Source of the DNA: Nonomuraea pusilla | GTDB taxonomy: Bacteria; Actinomycetota; Actinomycetes; Streptosporangiales; Streptosporangiaceae | Direction: 5' to 3' | Length of the DNA: 64,000 bases | NCBI RefSeq assembly: GCF_900109355.1 | Contig: NZ_FOBF01000026.1 | Coordinates: forward strand, 84,907-148,906 | Shown: piece by piece, positions 40,273 through 48,811 of the stretch | Numbering within the stretch: position 1 is the first letter of the stretch | Layout: the number at the start of each line of letters is the position of its first letter | Translations under genes and position numbers: made by a program | Notes under the pieces: model-generated | What the model saw: the letters and a program-made list of their open reading frames with translations, nothing else | Told to the model about the DNA's origin: nothing | Database searches by the model: none

Positions 40273-41046
40273 GTGTCTGGGCACTACCCGTACGGCGGGA
40301 GCCCGGTGCCGCCGCCCCCCGCCGACAGGGGGAGCACGGCGCTGCGCACGGTGCTGCTCGTGGCGGCCATCGCCGGGGTGGTGACGGTCCTGGCGGGGCT
40401 GCTGATCGTGTTCAGGTCGCCGGAGGAGTACGGGCTGAGCGACCGCGACAGCCTGGAACTGGCCGCGCAACCCGATGGGCGGCCCGACGGGCAGCCGACG
40501 GGGCAGCCGGCGCAGGCGCTGTTCCAGGCGCCGCCGGACGTCCCGCCGCCGCTGCCGCAGGCGACGCCCGCGCCGCCGATGCAGCCGTCCACTCCGCTGC
40601 GCATCGTCATCAAGAAGCTGGGCGTCAACGCGCCGGTGAGGTCGGTGGGGCTGGCCAGGGACGGCGCGATCCAGGTGCCTCCGGCCGACGACCCGAACCT
40701 GGTCGGCTGGTACAGGAACATGTCCACGCCGGGCGAGGCGGGTCCGGCGGTGCTGCTGGGCCACAAGGACACCCGTACGCGCAGTGCCGTCTTCAGCCGC
40801 CTGCACGAGCTCAGGTACGGCGACACCATCGAGGTGAAGCGCCAGGACGGCACCACGGCCGTCTTCACGGTGGGCGGCCTGGAGCAGGCGAGCAAGAAGA
40901 CGTTCCCGACGGAACGCGTCTACGGTGGCCAGGCGAACGCGCAACTTCACCTGATCACGTGCGGCGGCACGTACGATCGCCGCATCGGCCACTACACCGA
41001 CAACGTCATCGTCTACGCGACGATGACGGGCTCCTACCGAAGCTGA
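40273..41046 (+). CDS. Class F-like sortase 2
   Basis: A 257-residue sortase with an N-terminal membrane helix (about 25-47), a Pro/Gln-rich linker and a barrel (about 108-252). Catalytic His164 is in LLGHKDT and Cys230 in LITCGGTYD. The residue in the usual Arg position before DNVIVYA is Thr242; Arg236 and Arg237 lie in the preceding loop. GTG 40273 is the start. It is about 40 percent alike to sortase 1 by eye and probably arose with it by module duplication. It is expected to act on surface protein 2. Confidence 0.88.
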   Translation: MSGHYPYGGSPVPPPPADRGSTALRTVLLVAAIAGVVTVLAGLLIVFRSPEEYGLSDRDSLELAAQPDGRPDGQPTGQPAQALFQAPPDVPPPLPQATPAPPMQPSTPLRIVIKKLGVNAPVRSVGLARDGAIQVPPADDPNLVGWYRNMSTPGEAGPAVLLGHKDTRTRSAVFSRLHELRYGDTIEVKRQDGTTAVFTVGGLEQASKKTFPTERVYGGQANAQLHLITCGGTYDRRIGHYTDNVIVYATMTGSYRS

Positions 41047-41073
41047 CTCACGAGCCGACCCACGGAGGCGGGC

Positions 41074-41730
41074 ATGGGCTGGATGGCGAAGCGGAGACTG
41101 CGTACTGGCCCGACGGCGGCGTTGCCCGCCAAACCGGACCAGGCGACCCTGCTGCGCCTGCTGCGGCTGGCCGACCCGGGCGCCCGGGCCGACGGCGCGG
41201 ACGTCGTGGCCACGGATGTCCGGGTGCACGCGCCGGTCGAGGCCGAGCCCGATCTCGTGGGCGGCGTGCTGGAGAAGGTGTGGGCGTGCCGGGTGACGGC
41301 CGAGGGCCCGCTGCCGGTGGACTTCTTCGACGTGTTCCTGGCGGAGGGGCTGGCGTTCCGCCTGGGCGGGCTGGTGGTCTGCCGGGGCGAGGTGAGTGAT
41401 CCGTCCGACGAGGAGGGCGGGGGTCCGGCGGTGATCCTGCCGGCGCGTCCGTCGGCGGAGGATCTGGCGCCGCTGCTGGAGCAGGAGGACGAGTTCACGT
41501 TCACGGCGGGCGCGGTCAGGGCGGCGGTGGTGCCGCAGCGGGGTCAGCCTCCTGCGGTGGCCGAGCTGCTGCCGTTCGCGGTGGAGCTGACGGCGGTGGA
41601 GCTGCGCGGCGACGAGCCGGTCAAGCTGGGCGCGCTGGCGCTGGAGCTGTCGGAGGCCCTGAACGGCGTGGCGGTGGACCGCCGGCGCTTCAGGATCGAG
41701 GCCGCGGAGGACCTCCTGCCGCCGGAGTGA
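41074..41730 (+). CDS. Unknown protein, 218 residues
   Basis: A soluble acidic protein with alternating beta-rich and Leu/Ala-rich segments, such as ADVVATDVRVHAPVEAEPD and AVELTAVELRGDEPVKLGA. No motif or membrane helix was recognised. ATG 41074 follows GGAGGCGGGC. It begins 28 bases after the sortase, so it may share that transcript, which would make it part of the surface module. Otherwise it is a stand-alone gene. Confidence 0.5.
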   Translation: MGWMAKRRLRTGPTAALPAKPDQATLLRLLRLADPGARADGADVVATDVRVHAPVEAEPDLVGGVLEKVWACRVTAEGPLPVDFFDVFLAEGLAFRLGGLVVCRGEVSDPSDEEGGGPAVILPARPSAEDLAPLLEQEDEFTFTAGAVRAAVVPQRGQPPAVAELLPFAVELTAVELRGDEPVKLGALALELSEALNGVAVDRRRFRIEAAEDLLPPE

Positions 41731-41823
41731 CGGCCGGTCCGCGCGTCCCGCCTGCCGGGGTGAGCCGCTGTCCCGCTGCCTGATCGGCCACAGAGCAAGG
41801 TTCTGTTGTACGCTCGTCCTGAT

Positions 41824-41842
41824 AACCGAATATTGCTCGGTT
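41824..41842. promoter_or_regulatory. Inverted repeat before the thiolase gene
   Basis: AACCGA-N7-TCGGTT lies 14 bases before the thiolase GTG, immediately ahead of the AGGAGG site. A repressor bound here would block transcription or translation. A TetR-type fatty-acid regulator is a reasonable guess. Confidence 0.45.
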
Positions 41843-41856
41843 TACCAGGAGGCACT

Positions 41857-43002
41857 GTGGCTGAGGCGTACATCGTCGGGGCGGTCCGCACCCCGGTCGG
41901 CAAGAAGAAGGGCGGCCTGTCCGCCGTCCACCCCACTGACCTGGCCGCCTACACGCTCAAGGCGCTCGTCGAGCGCACCGGCGTGGACCCGGCGGCGGTG
42001 GAGGACGTCATCCTGGGCTGCGTGATGCAGTTCGGCCCGCAGAGCATGGACATCGCGCGCAACGCCTGGCTGTCGGCCGGCCTGCCCGAGACCACGCCCG
42101 GCGTGACCCTCGACAGGCAGTGCGGCTCCTCGCAGCAGTCCATCCACTTCGCCGCCCAGGGCGTCATGTCGGGGACGCAGGACCTCGTCGTGGCGGGCGG
42201 CGTCGAGTCCATGAGCGTCGTGCCGATGGGCTCCCCGATCAGCGCCGCGCTGGAGAAGGGCATGCCGTTCCCGTTCGGCGACCTGTGGGTCGAGCGGTAC
42301 GGCAAGCAGGAGATCTCGCAGTTCCGCGGCGCGGAGCTGATGTGCGAGAAGTGGGGCTTCACGCGGGACGAGCTGGAGCGGTTCGCGTTCGAGTCGCACC
42401 AGCGCGCCGCGAAGGCCATCGCGAACGGCTACTTCAAGGACCAGATCGTCCCGGTCAACGGCGTCGCCGACGACGAGGGCCCGCGCCCCGACACGACGCT
42501 GGAGAAGATGGCCGCGCTGAAGACGCTGAAGGAGGGCGGCCAGATCACGGCGGCCACGTCGTCGCAGATCTCCGATGGCGGAGGGGCGGTGCTGATCGCC
42601 TCCGAGCAGGCGGTGAAGGACCACGGCCTGACCCCGAGGGCCCGCATCCACCAGCTGACCGTGCTGGGCGACGACCCGGTGTACATGCTGACCGCGCCGA
42701 TCCCCGCCACGCGGAAGGCGTTGAAGAAGGCGGGGCTGTCGATCGACGACATCGACGTCACGGAGATCAACGAGGCGTTCGCGCCGGTGCCGCTGGCCTG
42801 GATGAAAGAGCTCGGCGCCGACGACGCCAGGGTCAACCCGAACGGCGGCGCGATCGCGCTGGGCCACCCGCTGGGCGGCACCGGCGCGATCCTGATGACG
42901 AAGCTCCTGAACGAGCTGGAACGCACGGGCGGCAGGTACGGCCTGCAGACGATGTGCGAGGGCGGCGGCCAGGCGAACGTCACGATCATCGAGCGGCTGT
43001 GA
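41857..43002 (+). CDS. Acetyl-CoA acetyltransferase/3-ketoacyl-CoA thiolase
   Basis: A 381-residue thiolase. The nucleophile Cys is in DRQCGSSQQS, the catalytic His in GGAIALGHPLGGTGA, and the second Cys in TMCEGGGQAN. It begins AEAYIVGAVRTPVGKKKGG, as degradative/actinobacterial FadA-type thiolases do. GTG 41857 has AGGAGG at ideal spacing. It cleaves 3-ketoacyl-CoA or condenses acetyl-CoA units. It has its own operator-like repeat and terminator; the large acyl-CoA dehydrogenase at 43577 may serve the same pathway. Confidence 0.9.
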   Translation: MAEAYIVGAVRTPVGKKKGGLSAVHPTDLAAYTLKALVERTGVDPAAVEDVILGCVMQFGPQSMDIARNAWLSAGLPETTPGVTLDRQCGSSQQSIHFAAQGVMSGTQDLVVAGGVESMSVVPMGSPISAALEKGMPFPFGDLWVERYGKQEISQFRGAELMCEKWGFTRDELERFAFESHQRAAKAIANGYFKDQIVPVNGVADDEGPRPDTTLEKMAALKTLKEGGQITAATSSQISDGGGAVLIASEQAVKDHGLTPRARIHQLTVLGDDPVYMLTAPIPATRKALKKAGLSIDDIDVTEINEAFAPVPLAWMKELGADDARVNPNGGAIALGHPLGGTGAILMTKLLNELERTGGRYGLQTMCEGGGQANVTIIERL

Positions 43003-43030
43003 CGCGTAGGCGTCGCCGGCTCGCGGAATC

Positions 43031-43065
43031 GGGCGCCGCCTCCATGGCGTTGGGAGGCGGCGCCC
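43031..43065. terminator. Terminator after the thiolase
   Basis: GGGCGCCGCCTCC and GGAGGCGGCGCCC form a 13-base perfect stem with a nine-base loop. It may also serve the convergent small gene ending at 43108. Confidence 0.85.
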
Positions 43066-43107
43066 GTCACTACCATCCCGGGTAGTGGTCTGCTGGGCCC
43101 TCGGCCG

Positions 43108-43248
43108 TCACCGGCCCTTGGACGGGATGCGGCGCGGCGGCGCGACCGGCCGCTGCGGCATCCTGGGCATCGGCACCTGCTTCCGGGCGGGGACGTCCCG
43201 CCCGGGGAGGTTCTTGCCGGACTTCTTCGTGGATGAACGCACACGCAT
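43108..43248 (-). CDS. 46-residue highly basic small protein
   Basis: ATG 43248 follows an AAAGGAGC site at good spacing. The product is Lys/Arg/Pro-rich (MRVRSSTKKSGKNLPGRDVP, then repeated PMPRMPQRPVAPPRR) with no acidic cluster and no membrane helix. Such short basic proteins may bind nucleic acid or the ribosome. No family was recognised. It lies convergent to the thiolase and divergent from the acyl-CoA dehydrogenase. Confidence 0.55.
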   Translation of the reverse strand: MRVRSSTKKSGKNLPGRDVPARKQVPMPRMPQRPVAPPRRIPSKGR

Positions 43249-43576
43249 GAGAAAGCTCCTTTACACGACTCGCGACGCGGCTCGTCGGCCGGTACGCAAG
43301 CTCAGCTGCCGCGTCATGGATGAACGGATTTCGCTGCTGAGTGGCCGGAACAGCCCGGCTCGTCACAGGTAAAGGCGCATGTCCACGAAAGTACGCGGGC
43401 CGCATATGAGGCCGCAACCGAATTAACGCCCGTCTGATCCTGCCGGGTGTCCGGTGTTCCCCGGGTCGCGCTTCGACGGCTTGACAGGGGGCAGGCACGG
43501 GCGAAGGTGGGTATGCGCGCCGTAGCGGCACACCGGCGGCAGGGCGGCCTGCCGCTGCCGAGGGAGCGGAGGTCCG
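43249..43576. other. 328-base intergenic region
   Basis: Divergent promoter region between the basic small gene and the large acyl-CoA dehydrogenase. A consensus TTGACA lies at 43481-43486, with no clear -10 at the right spacing. The left half is AT-richer than its surroundings. No other ORF with a ribosome site was seen. Confidence 0.4.
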
Positions 43577-45469
43577 ATGACCGATCAGCAGACCGAGCAG
43601 GCGTACGCGGAGTCCAGGCAGGTCGGGGAGCAGGCCCGCGAGAAGGAGTGGACGCGGCCCAGCTTCGGCAGGCAGCTCTTCCTCGGTGACTTCCGGCTCG
43701 ACCTCCTGCACCCCGCCCCCACGCCGTCCCCCGAGGCCGCCCGCCGCGGTGAGGAGTTCGTGCGGGCGCTCAGGCGTTTCCTGGAGGAGCACGTCGACCC
43801 GCAGCTCATCGAGCGCACCGCGCGGGTGCCCGACGAGGTCGTCGAGGGCCTGGCCAGGCTGGGCGCGTTCGGCATCACCATCGGCGAGGAGTACGGCGGG
43901 CTCGGCCTGCCGTACCTGTCGTACGTCCGCGCGCTCACGCTGGTCGGGTCGTACTGCCCGGCGCTGGCGACGCTGCTGTCGGCGCACCAGTCGATCGGGG
44001 TGCCGCAGCCGCTGAAGCTGTTCGGCACGGAGGAGCAGAAGCGGGCGTTCCTGCCGAGGTGCGCCGCGGGTGAGATCTCGGCGTTCCTGCTCACCGAGCC
44101 CGACGTCGGCTCCGACCCGGCCAGGCTGTCCACGACCGCGGTGCGCGACGGCGACGAGTACGTGCTCGACGGCGTCAAGCTGTGGACGACCAACGGTGTC
44201 ATCGCCGACCTGCTCGTCGTCATGGCGCGCACCGGCAGGAAGATCAGCGCGTTCGTGGTGGAGGCCGACACGCCGGGCATCACGGTCAGGCGCCGCAACG
44301 CGTTCATGGGGCTGCGCGGCATCGAGAACGGCGTGACCGAGTTCCGCGGGGTCAGGGTGCCGGCCGCGAACCGCATCGGGCGCGAGGGCGAAGGACTCAA
44401 GATCGCGCTGACCACGCTCAACACCGGACGCCTGTCGCTGCCCGCGTCCTGCACGGGCAACGCCAAGTGGGCGCTGAAGATCGCCCGCGAGTGGGGCAAC
44501 GCCCGCGAGCAGTGGGGACGCGGCATCGGCAGGCACGAGGCCGTCGCCACGAAGATCGCGTTCATCGCGGCGAGCGCGTACGCGCTGGAGGCCGTGTGCG
44601 AGCTGACCGCCCGCCTGGCCGACGACCGGCGCAACGACATCAGGATCGAGGCTGCCCTGGCCAAGCTGTACGCCACCGAGCTGGGCTACCGGGTGCTCGA
44701 CGAGCTGGTCCAGATCAGGGGCGGGCGCGGGTACGAGACCGCCGAGTCGCTGGCGGCCCGGGGCGAGCGCGGCGTGCCCGCCGAGCAGATGCTGCGCGAC
44801 GCACGCATCAACCGCATCTTCGAGGGGTCGTCCGAGATCATGCGGCTGCTGATCGCCAGGGAGGCGGTGGACGCGCACCTGGCGGCGGCGGGCGAGCTGG
44901 TCGACCCGGACGCCTCGCCGCAGGAGCGCGTCCACGCGCTGGGCCGCGCCTCGCGCTTCTACGCCAGGTGGCTGCCGACGCTGGTGGCGGGCAGCGGCAA
45001 CCTGCCCACGTCGTACGCCGGGTTCGGCCCGCTCGCCGCCCACCTGCGTTTCGTCGAGCGGGCCGCCAGGAAGCTGGCCAGGTCCACCTTCTACGGCATG
45101 TCGCGCTGGCAGGGCCGGCTGGAGCACCGGCAGGCGTTCCTCGGCAGGATCGTGGACGCCGGGGCGGAGCTGTTCGCCATGACGGCCGTCTGCGTGAAGG
45201 CCGACGAGGACGCCGGAGACCTGGGGCAGCGGCCGTACGAGCTGGCCGACACGTTCTGCCGGCAGGCGCGGCGGCGCGTGGACGCGCTGTTCGAGCAGCT
45301 GTGGGACAACACCGACAGCCAGGACGCCCGGCTGGCGGGCTACGTGCTCGACGGCCGGTACGCCTTCCTGGAGGAGGGCGTGCTCGACCCGTCACTCGAA
45401 GGCCCGTGGATCGGGTCCCCTGACGAGGGGGAGAACGTCCGCAGGAAGATCCGATCACGCCTGGTCTAG
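43577..45469 (+). CDS. Very-long-chain-type acyl-CoA dehydrogenase
   Basis: A 630-residue member of the VLCAD/ACAD9-like branch, with the usual catalytic core (about 60-440) plus a C-terminal helical extension of about 190 residues. Core motifs: AFLLTEPDVGSDPARLSTTA, KLWTTNGVIADLLVVMARTG, GITVRRRNAFMGLRGIENG. The catalytic Glu is present in RIFEGSSEIMRLLIA. The ATG follows GGGAGCGGAGG. It would start beta-oxidation of long acyl-CoA esters. It stands alone, and unlike the enzyme at 35314 it keeps the classical Glu. Confidence 0.9.
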   Translation: MTDQQTEQAYAESRQVGEQAREKEWTRPSFGRQLFLGDFRLDLLHPAPTPSPEAARRGEEFVRALRRFLEEHVDPQLIERTARVPDEVVEGLARLGAFGITIGEEYGGLGLPYLSYVRALTLVGSYCPALATLLSAHQSIGVPQPLKLFGTEEQKRAFLPRCAAGEISAFLLTEPDVGSDPARLSTTAVRDGDEYVLDGVKLWTTNGVIADLLVVMARTGRKISAFVVEADTPGITVRRRNAFMGLRGIENGVTEFRGVRVPAANRIGREGEGLKIALTTLNTGRLSLPASCTGNAKWALKIAREWGNAREQWGRGIGRHEAVATKIAFIAASAYALEAVCELTARLADDRRNDIRIEAALAKLYATELGYRVLDELVQIRGGRGYETAESLAARGERGVPAEQMLRDARINRIFEGSSEIMRLLIAREAVDAHLAAAGELVDPDASPQERVHALGRASRFYARWLPTLVAGSGNLPTSYAGFGPLAAHLRFVERAARKLARSTFYGMSRWQGRLEHRQAFLGRIVDAGAELFAMTAVCVKADEDAGDLGQRPYELADTFCRQARRRVDALFEQLWDNTDSQDARLAGYVLDGRYAFLEEGVLDPSLEGPWIGSPDEGENVRRKIRSRLV

Positions 45470-45499
45470 ACCGGACAGGCACGGAGACCGCCGCGAGTG

Positions 45500-45527
45500 T
45501 TGCAAAACCGCAATGAGCCGGTATAGA
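45500..45527 (+). promoter_or_regulatory. Promoter of the sugar ABC operon with overlapping TTGC-N6-GCAA repeat
   Basis: TTGCAA (45500-45505) and TATAGA (45522-45527) are 16 bases apart. TTGC-AAAACC-GCAA (45500-45513) overlaps the -35 box, as a LacI- or ROK-type sugar repressor site could. The leader to the GTG is about 125 bases. Confidence 0.5.
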
Positions 45528-45659
45528 CCGCCCGAAGAACAGGGGCTTACGCTGACGCAAACGCGCCGAGCCCCGGCTCGCGCGCCCCCCAACCCCTGGG
45601 CCGGGTCCGGAACTGGTACGGACCAGCCGCACCCGTCCGACGAGAAGGCGGTATCTCCA

Positions 45660-46928
45660 GTGAAGATGAAGCTTGCGGGCGGCGCCGCTCTCGGCCTCGC
45701 CACCATGCTGGTACTGTCCAGCTGCGGTTCCGGCGACTCCGGCGGCGCCAACAACGCGCAGTCCTCGGGCGGCGGGCAGGTCACGCTGAAGATGGTCGCC
45801 GCCGACTACGGCGACGGCCCCGGCAAGCCGAACTCCGGCGAGACGTTCTGGAAGGGCGTCGTCGACGAGTTCCAGAAGCAGAACCCCAACATCAAGGTGG
45901 ACGTCCAGGTCATCAACTGGAACGACATCGACAAGCAGGTCGCCACCATGGTCCAGAACGGCCAGGTGCCCGACATCCTGCAGACCGGCGGCTATGCCGG
46001 TTTCGCCAAGGAGCAGTTGCTCTACAAGGTGGACGAAGTCCTCTCTCCCAACGTCCAGCAGGACATGCTTCAGAAGTTCGCCGACAACGGCAAGCTGGAC
46101 GGCGTCGCCTATGGCATCCCGTTCGTGTCGTCCGCCCGTGCCCTCTTCTACAACAAGGACCTCTTCCAGAAGGCCGGGATCGCCGAGCCGCCCAAGACCT
46201 GGGACGAGTTGAAGGCGGCTGCGGACAAGCTGAAGAAGGCCGGAGTGAGCCAGCCGTTCGGCCTGCCGCTGGGACAGGAGGAGGCTCAAGCCGAGTCGCT
46301 CCTGTGGATGCTGGGCAACGGCGGCGGTTACAAGGACGCCTCCGGCAAGTGGGCGATCAACTCGCCGCAGAACGTCGAGACCTTCACGTACATGAAGGGC
46401 TTGGTCGACGCCGGTCTCACCACCCCGAACCCGGGCACCAAGGACCGCAAGACGGTCTGGGAGGACTTCGGCGCGGGCAAGGTCGGCATGGTCAACGGCG
46501 GACCCATGTCCATCCCGATCTTCGACACCGCGGGGCTGAAGAACTACGGCGTCGCGCCGATTCCCGGTAAGACCGGCCCGCTCGACACCACGCTCGGCGT
46601 GCAGGACTGGATCATGGCGTTCAACAAGAACGGCCACGCCGAGGAGATCAAGAAGTTCTTCGACTTCTTCTACACGGGCGACGCCGCGCAGAAGATCTCC
46701 GAGCTCTACAAGCTGCTGCCTGTCACCAAGGGTGGCATCGACAAGCTCTCGAGCGACGAGAAGCTCAAGCCGTTCCTGGACGCTCTGCCGAACGCGACCT
46801 TCTACCCCCAGGCCGACCCCAAGTGGGATGCCGTGTCGGCGCAGATGAAGCAGACCATCGGCAGTGCCGTCAAGGACGACCCGGCCAAGGTCCTCGGGGA
46901 GCTTCAGAAGGCCGCCGAGTCCAGCTGA
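45660..46928 (+). CDS. Sugar ABC transporter substrate-binding lipoprotein
   Basis: A 422-residue extracellular solute-binding protein, family 1. The signal peptide ends in the lipobox LSSC, so the mature Cys is lipid-anchored. Features are FWKGVVDEFQKQNPNIKVDV, PDILQTGGYAGFAKE, and a Trp-rich ligand cleft. The GTG at 45660 is poorly preceded; ATG 45666 is possible. It delivers a mono- or oligosaccharide to the two permeases downstream. Its third-position bases are somewhat less G/C-biased than its neighbours', typical of a highly expressed gene. Confidence 0.9.
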   Translation: MKMKLAGGAALGLATMLVLSSCGSGDSGGANNAQSSGGGQVTLKMVAADYGDGPGKPNSGETFWKGVVDEFQKQNPNIKVDVQVINWNDIDKQVATMVQNGQVPDILQTGGYAGFAKEQLLYKVDEVLSPNVQQDMLQKFADNGKLDGVAYGIPFVSSARALFYNKDLFQKAGIAEPPKTWDELKAAADKLKKAGVSQPFGLPLGQEEAQAESLLWMLGNGGGYKDASGKWAINSPQNVETFTYMKGLVDAGLTTPNPGTKDRKTVWEDFGAGKVGMVNGGPMSIPIFDTAGLKNYGVAPIPGKTGPLDTTLGVQDWIMAFNKNGHAEEIKKFFDFFYTGDAAQKISELYKLLPVTKGGIDKLSSDEKLKPFLDALPNATFYPQADPKWDAVSAQMKQTIGSAVKDDPAKVLGELQKAAESS

Positions 46929-46994
46929 TCCGTCGCGGCTGTGTACGGCCAGCGCTGTGACAGGTGCTGGCCGTATCGTCATGGAAGGTTCCTC

Positions 46995-47879
46995 ATGAGA
47001 AGGTTGCGCGCCCTCGAACCACTGGCCTGGATCGGGCCGGCCGTGGTGCTGATCGCGCTGGTCGTGCTCTGGCCCGTGATCGAGATGGTCAGGTCGTCGT
47101 TCCTCAAGATCAGCCGGTTCGGCGTGGTCCAGGGCGACAACTTCCCGGACAACTACACCAAGCTGTTCGGCGAGAAGGACTTCGCCGACATCATGGTCCG
47201 CAGCGTCATCTGGGTGGTCGCGGTCGTCGCGCTCACCGTGCTGATCTCGCTCGCCCTGGCGCAGCTGTTCAACCAGCGCTTCCCCGGCCGCAAGGTCGCC
47301 CGCTGGGCGCTGATCGCGCCGTGGGCCGCCTCGGTGCTGATGACGGCGATCATCTTCAAGTGGATGCTCGACCCCGAGGTCGGCGTGATCAACCAGATCA
47401 GGCTGAAGCTGGGGCTGATCGACGCGATGGGCGGCGCCTCCGCCGACCAGCTCGGCGACGCCTCCAGCGCCATGCCGTGGCTGGTGTTCGTGGCCGTGTT
47501 CGTGTCGGTGCCGTTCACGACGTACGCGCTGCTCGCCGGGCTCGCCACCATCCCCGCCGACGTCTACGAGGCGGCCAGGATGGACGGCGCGTCCAGGCTG
47601 CGCACGTACTGGTCGATCACGCTGCCGCTGCTCAGGCCCGCCCTCACGGTCGCCGCGCTGATCAACGTCATGAACGTCTTCAACAGCTTCCCGATCATCT
47701 GGGCCATGACCCACGGCCAGCCGGGCTACTCGACGGCCACCTCGACCATCCTCATGTTCATCCTCAAGGGCTCGAACATCGGTGAGTCGGCCGCGATGTC
47801 CGTCGTCAACTTCGGCATGGTGATCGTGCTGACCGCGATCTTCCTCAAGGTGTCGCGCTGGAACAAGGAGGTGGCGTGA
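46995..47879 (+). CDS. Sugar ABC transporter permease (MalF type)
   Basis: A 294-residue membrane protein with six helices. The EAA loop that docks the ATPase reads VYEAARMDGASRLRTYWSIT. The ATG has GGAAGG upstream. It pairs with the MalG-type permease, whose start overlaps its stop. No ATPase gene is present, so a shared ATPase such as MsiK probably powers it, as known for Streptomyces sugar transporters. Confidence 0.9.
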   Translation: MRRLRALEPLAWIGPAVVLIALVVLWPVIEMVRSSFLKISRFGVVQGDNFPDNYTKLFGEKDFADIMVRSVIWVVAVVALTVLISLALAQLFNQRFPGRKVARWALIAPWAASVLMTAIIFKWMLDPEVGVINQIRLKLGLIDAMGGASADQLGDASSAMPWLVFVAVFVSVPFTTYALLAGLATIPADVYEAARMDGASRLRTYWSITLPLLRPALTVAALINVMNVFNSFPIIWAMTHGQPGYSTATSTILMFILKGSNIGESAAMSVVNFGMVIVLTAIFLKVSRWNKEVA

Positions 47880-48763
47880 TGGCCGTGCAGACCATGCCGA
47901 GGACCGGCCCGCGCCACCACGCCGGGCACCGCGGGCGCCCGCCGCGCCGCGTGCCGAAGCTCAAGACCGTGATCGTGGCGGCCGCCGCGTACATCGTCGC
48001 GTTCGTCTTCCTGTTCCCCTACATCGTCATGCTGCTGACCTCGCTGCGGTCGCAGGAGTCGCTGCGCGAGGTGTCGTTCTGGCCCAAGGAGTGGGTGTGG
48101 TCGAACCTCGCCAACTTCTGGAGCAGCGGCCTCGCGGGGAACCTGTGGGTGACGCTGAAGGTCGCGGGCGGCTCGACGATCCTCGTGCTGCTCGTGGCGC
48201 TGCCGGCCGCGTACTACTCGGCCCGGCACGACTTCCGCGGGCGCACGGCGTTCCTGATCCTGGTGCTGATCACCCAGATGTTCCAGCCCACGGCCATGCT
48301 CGTCGGCATCTACCGCGAGTTCTACCAGTTCGGCCTGGTGGACTCGATCTGGTCGCTGATCCTCGTCAACGGCGGGTTCAACCTGGCCTTCGCGGTCTGG
48401 ATCCTGAACGCGTACTTCGCCTCGATCCCGCGGGAGCTGGAGGAGGCCGCCTTCATCGACGGCAACGGCCGCTTCGGGGCGCTGTTCCGCGTCACGCTGC
48501 CCCTGGCCATGCCCGGCGTCATCACCGCGCTGATCTTCACGTTCATCGCGGCGTGGAACGAGTTCGTGGTGGCCCTGACTCTGACGACGACGCCGGAGAA
48601 CCAGCCGCTCACGGTCGCGCTCAACTCGTTCATCGGCCAGTACCAGGTGGACTGGCAGAACCTCTTCGCGGGCTCGGTGATCGCCACCATCCCGGTGATC
48701 ATCCTGTTCGCGCTGATCGAACGCAAGGTCGTCGGCGGCCTCACCGCCGGCTCGATCAAGTAG
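47879..48763 (+). CDS. Sugar ABC transporter permease (MalG type)
   Basis: A 294-residue permease with six helices. The EAA loop reads EEAAFIDGNGRFGALFRVTL. ATG 47879 overlaps the previous stop by one base (TGATG). It is the last gene of the operon and is followed by a hairpin terminator. With the binding protein and the first permease it forms the membrane part of a carbohydrate importer. Confidence 0.9.
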   Translation: MAVQTMPRTGPRHHAGHRGRPPRRVPKLKTVIVAAAAYIVAFVFLFPYIVMLLTSLRSQESLREVSFWPKEWVWSNLANFWSSGLAGNLWVTLKVAGGSTILVLLVALPAAYYSARHDFRGRTAFLILVLITQMFQPTAMLVGIYREFYQFGLVDSIWSLILVNGGFNLAFAVWILNAYFASIPRELEEAAFIDGNGRFGALFRVTLPLAMPGVITALIFTFIAAWNEFVVALTLTTTPENQPLTVALNSFIGQYQVDWQNLFAGSVIATIPVIILFALIERKVVGGLTAGSIK

Positions 48764-48767
48764 CCGC

Positions 48768-48796
48768 CGCGCGGTGCCCCCACGGGGCGCCGCGCG
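48768..48796. terminator. Bidirectional terminator after the ABC operon
   Basis: A 13-base stem (CGCGCGGTGCCCC with GGGGCGCCGCGCG, one T-G pair) with a three-base loop, between convergent genes. Confidence 0.7.
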
Positions 48797-48811
48797 CCGG
48801 TCTCCGGGTGA

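Noticed and set aside
44838..47714. Minus-strand frame of about 958 codons
   Set aside because: Overlaps the acyl-CoA dehydrogenase and ABC transporter genes, whose motifs are unambiguous.
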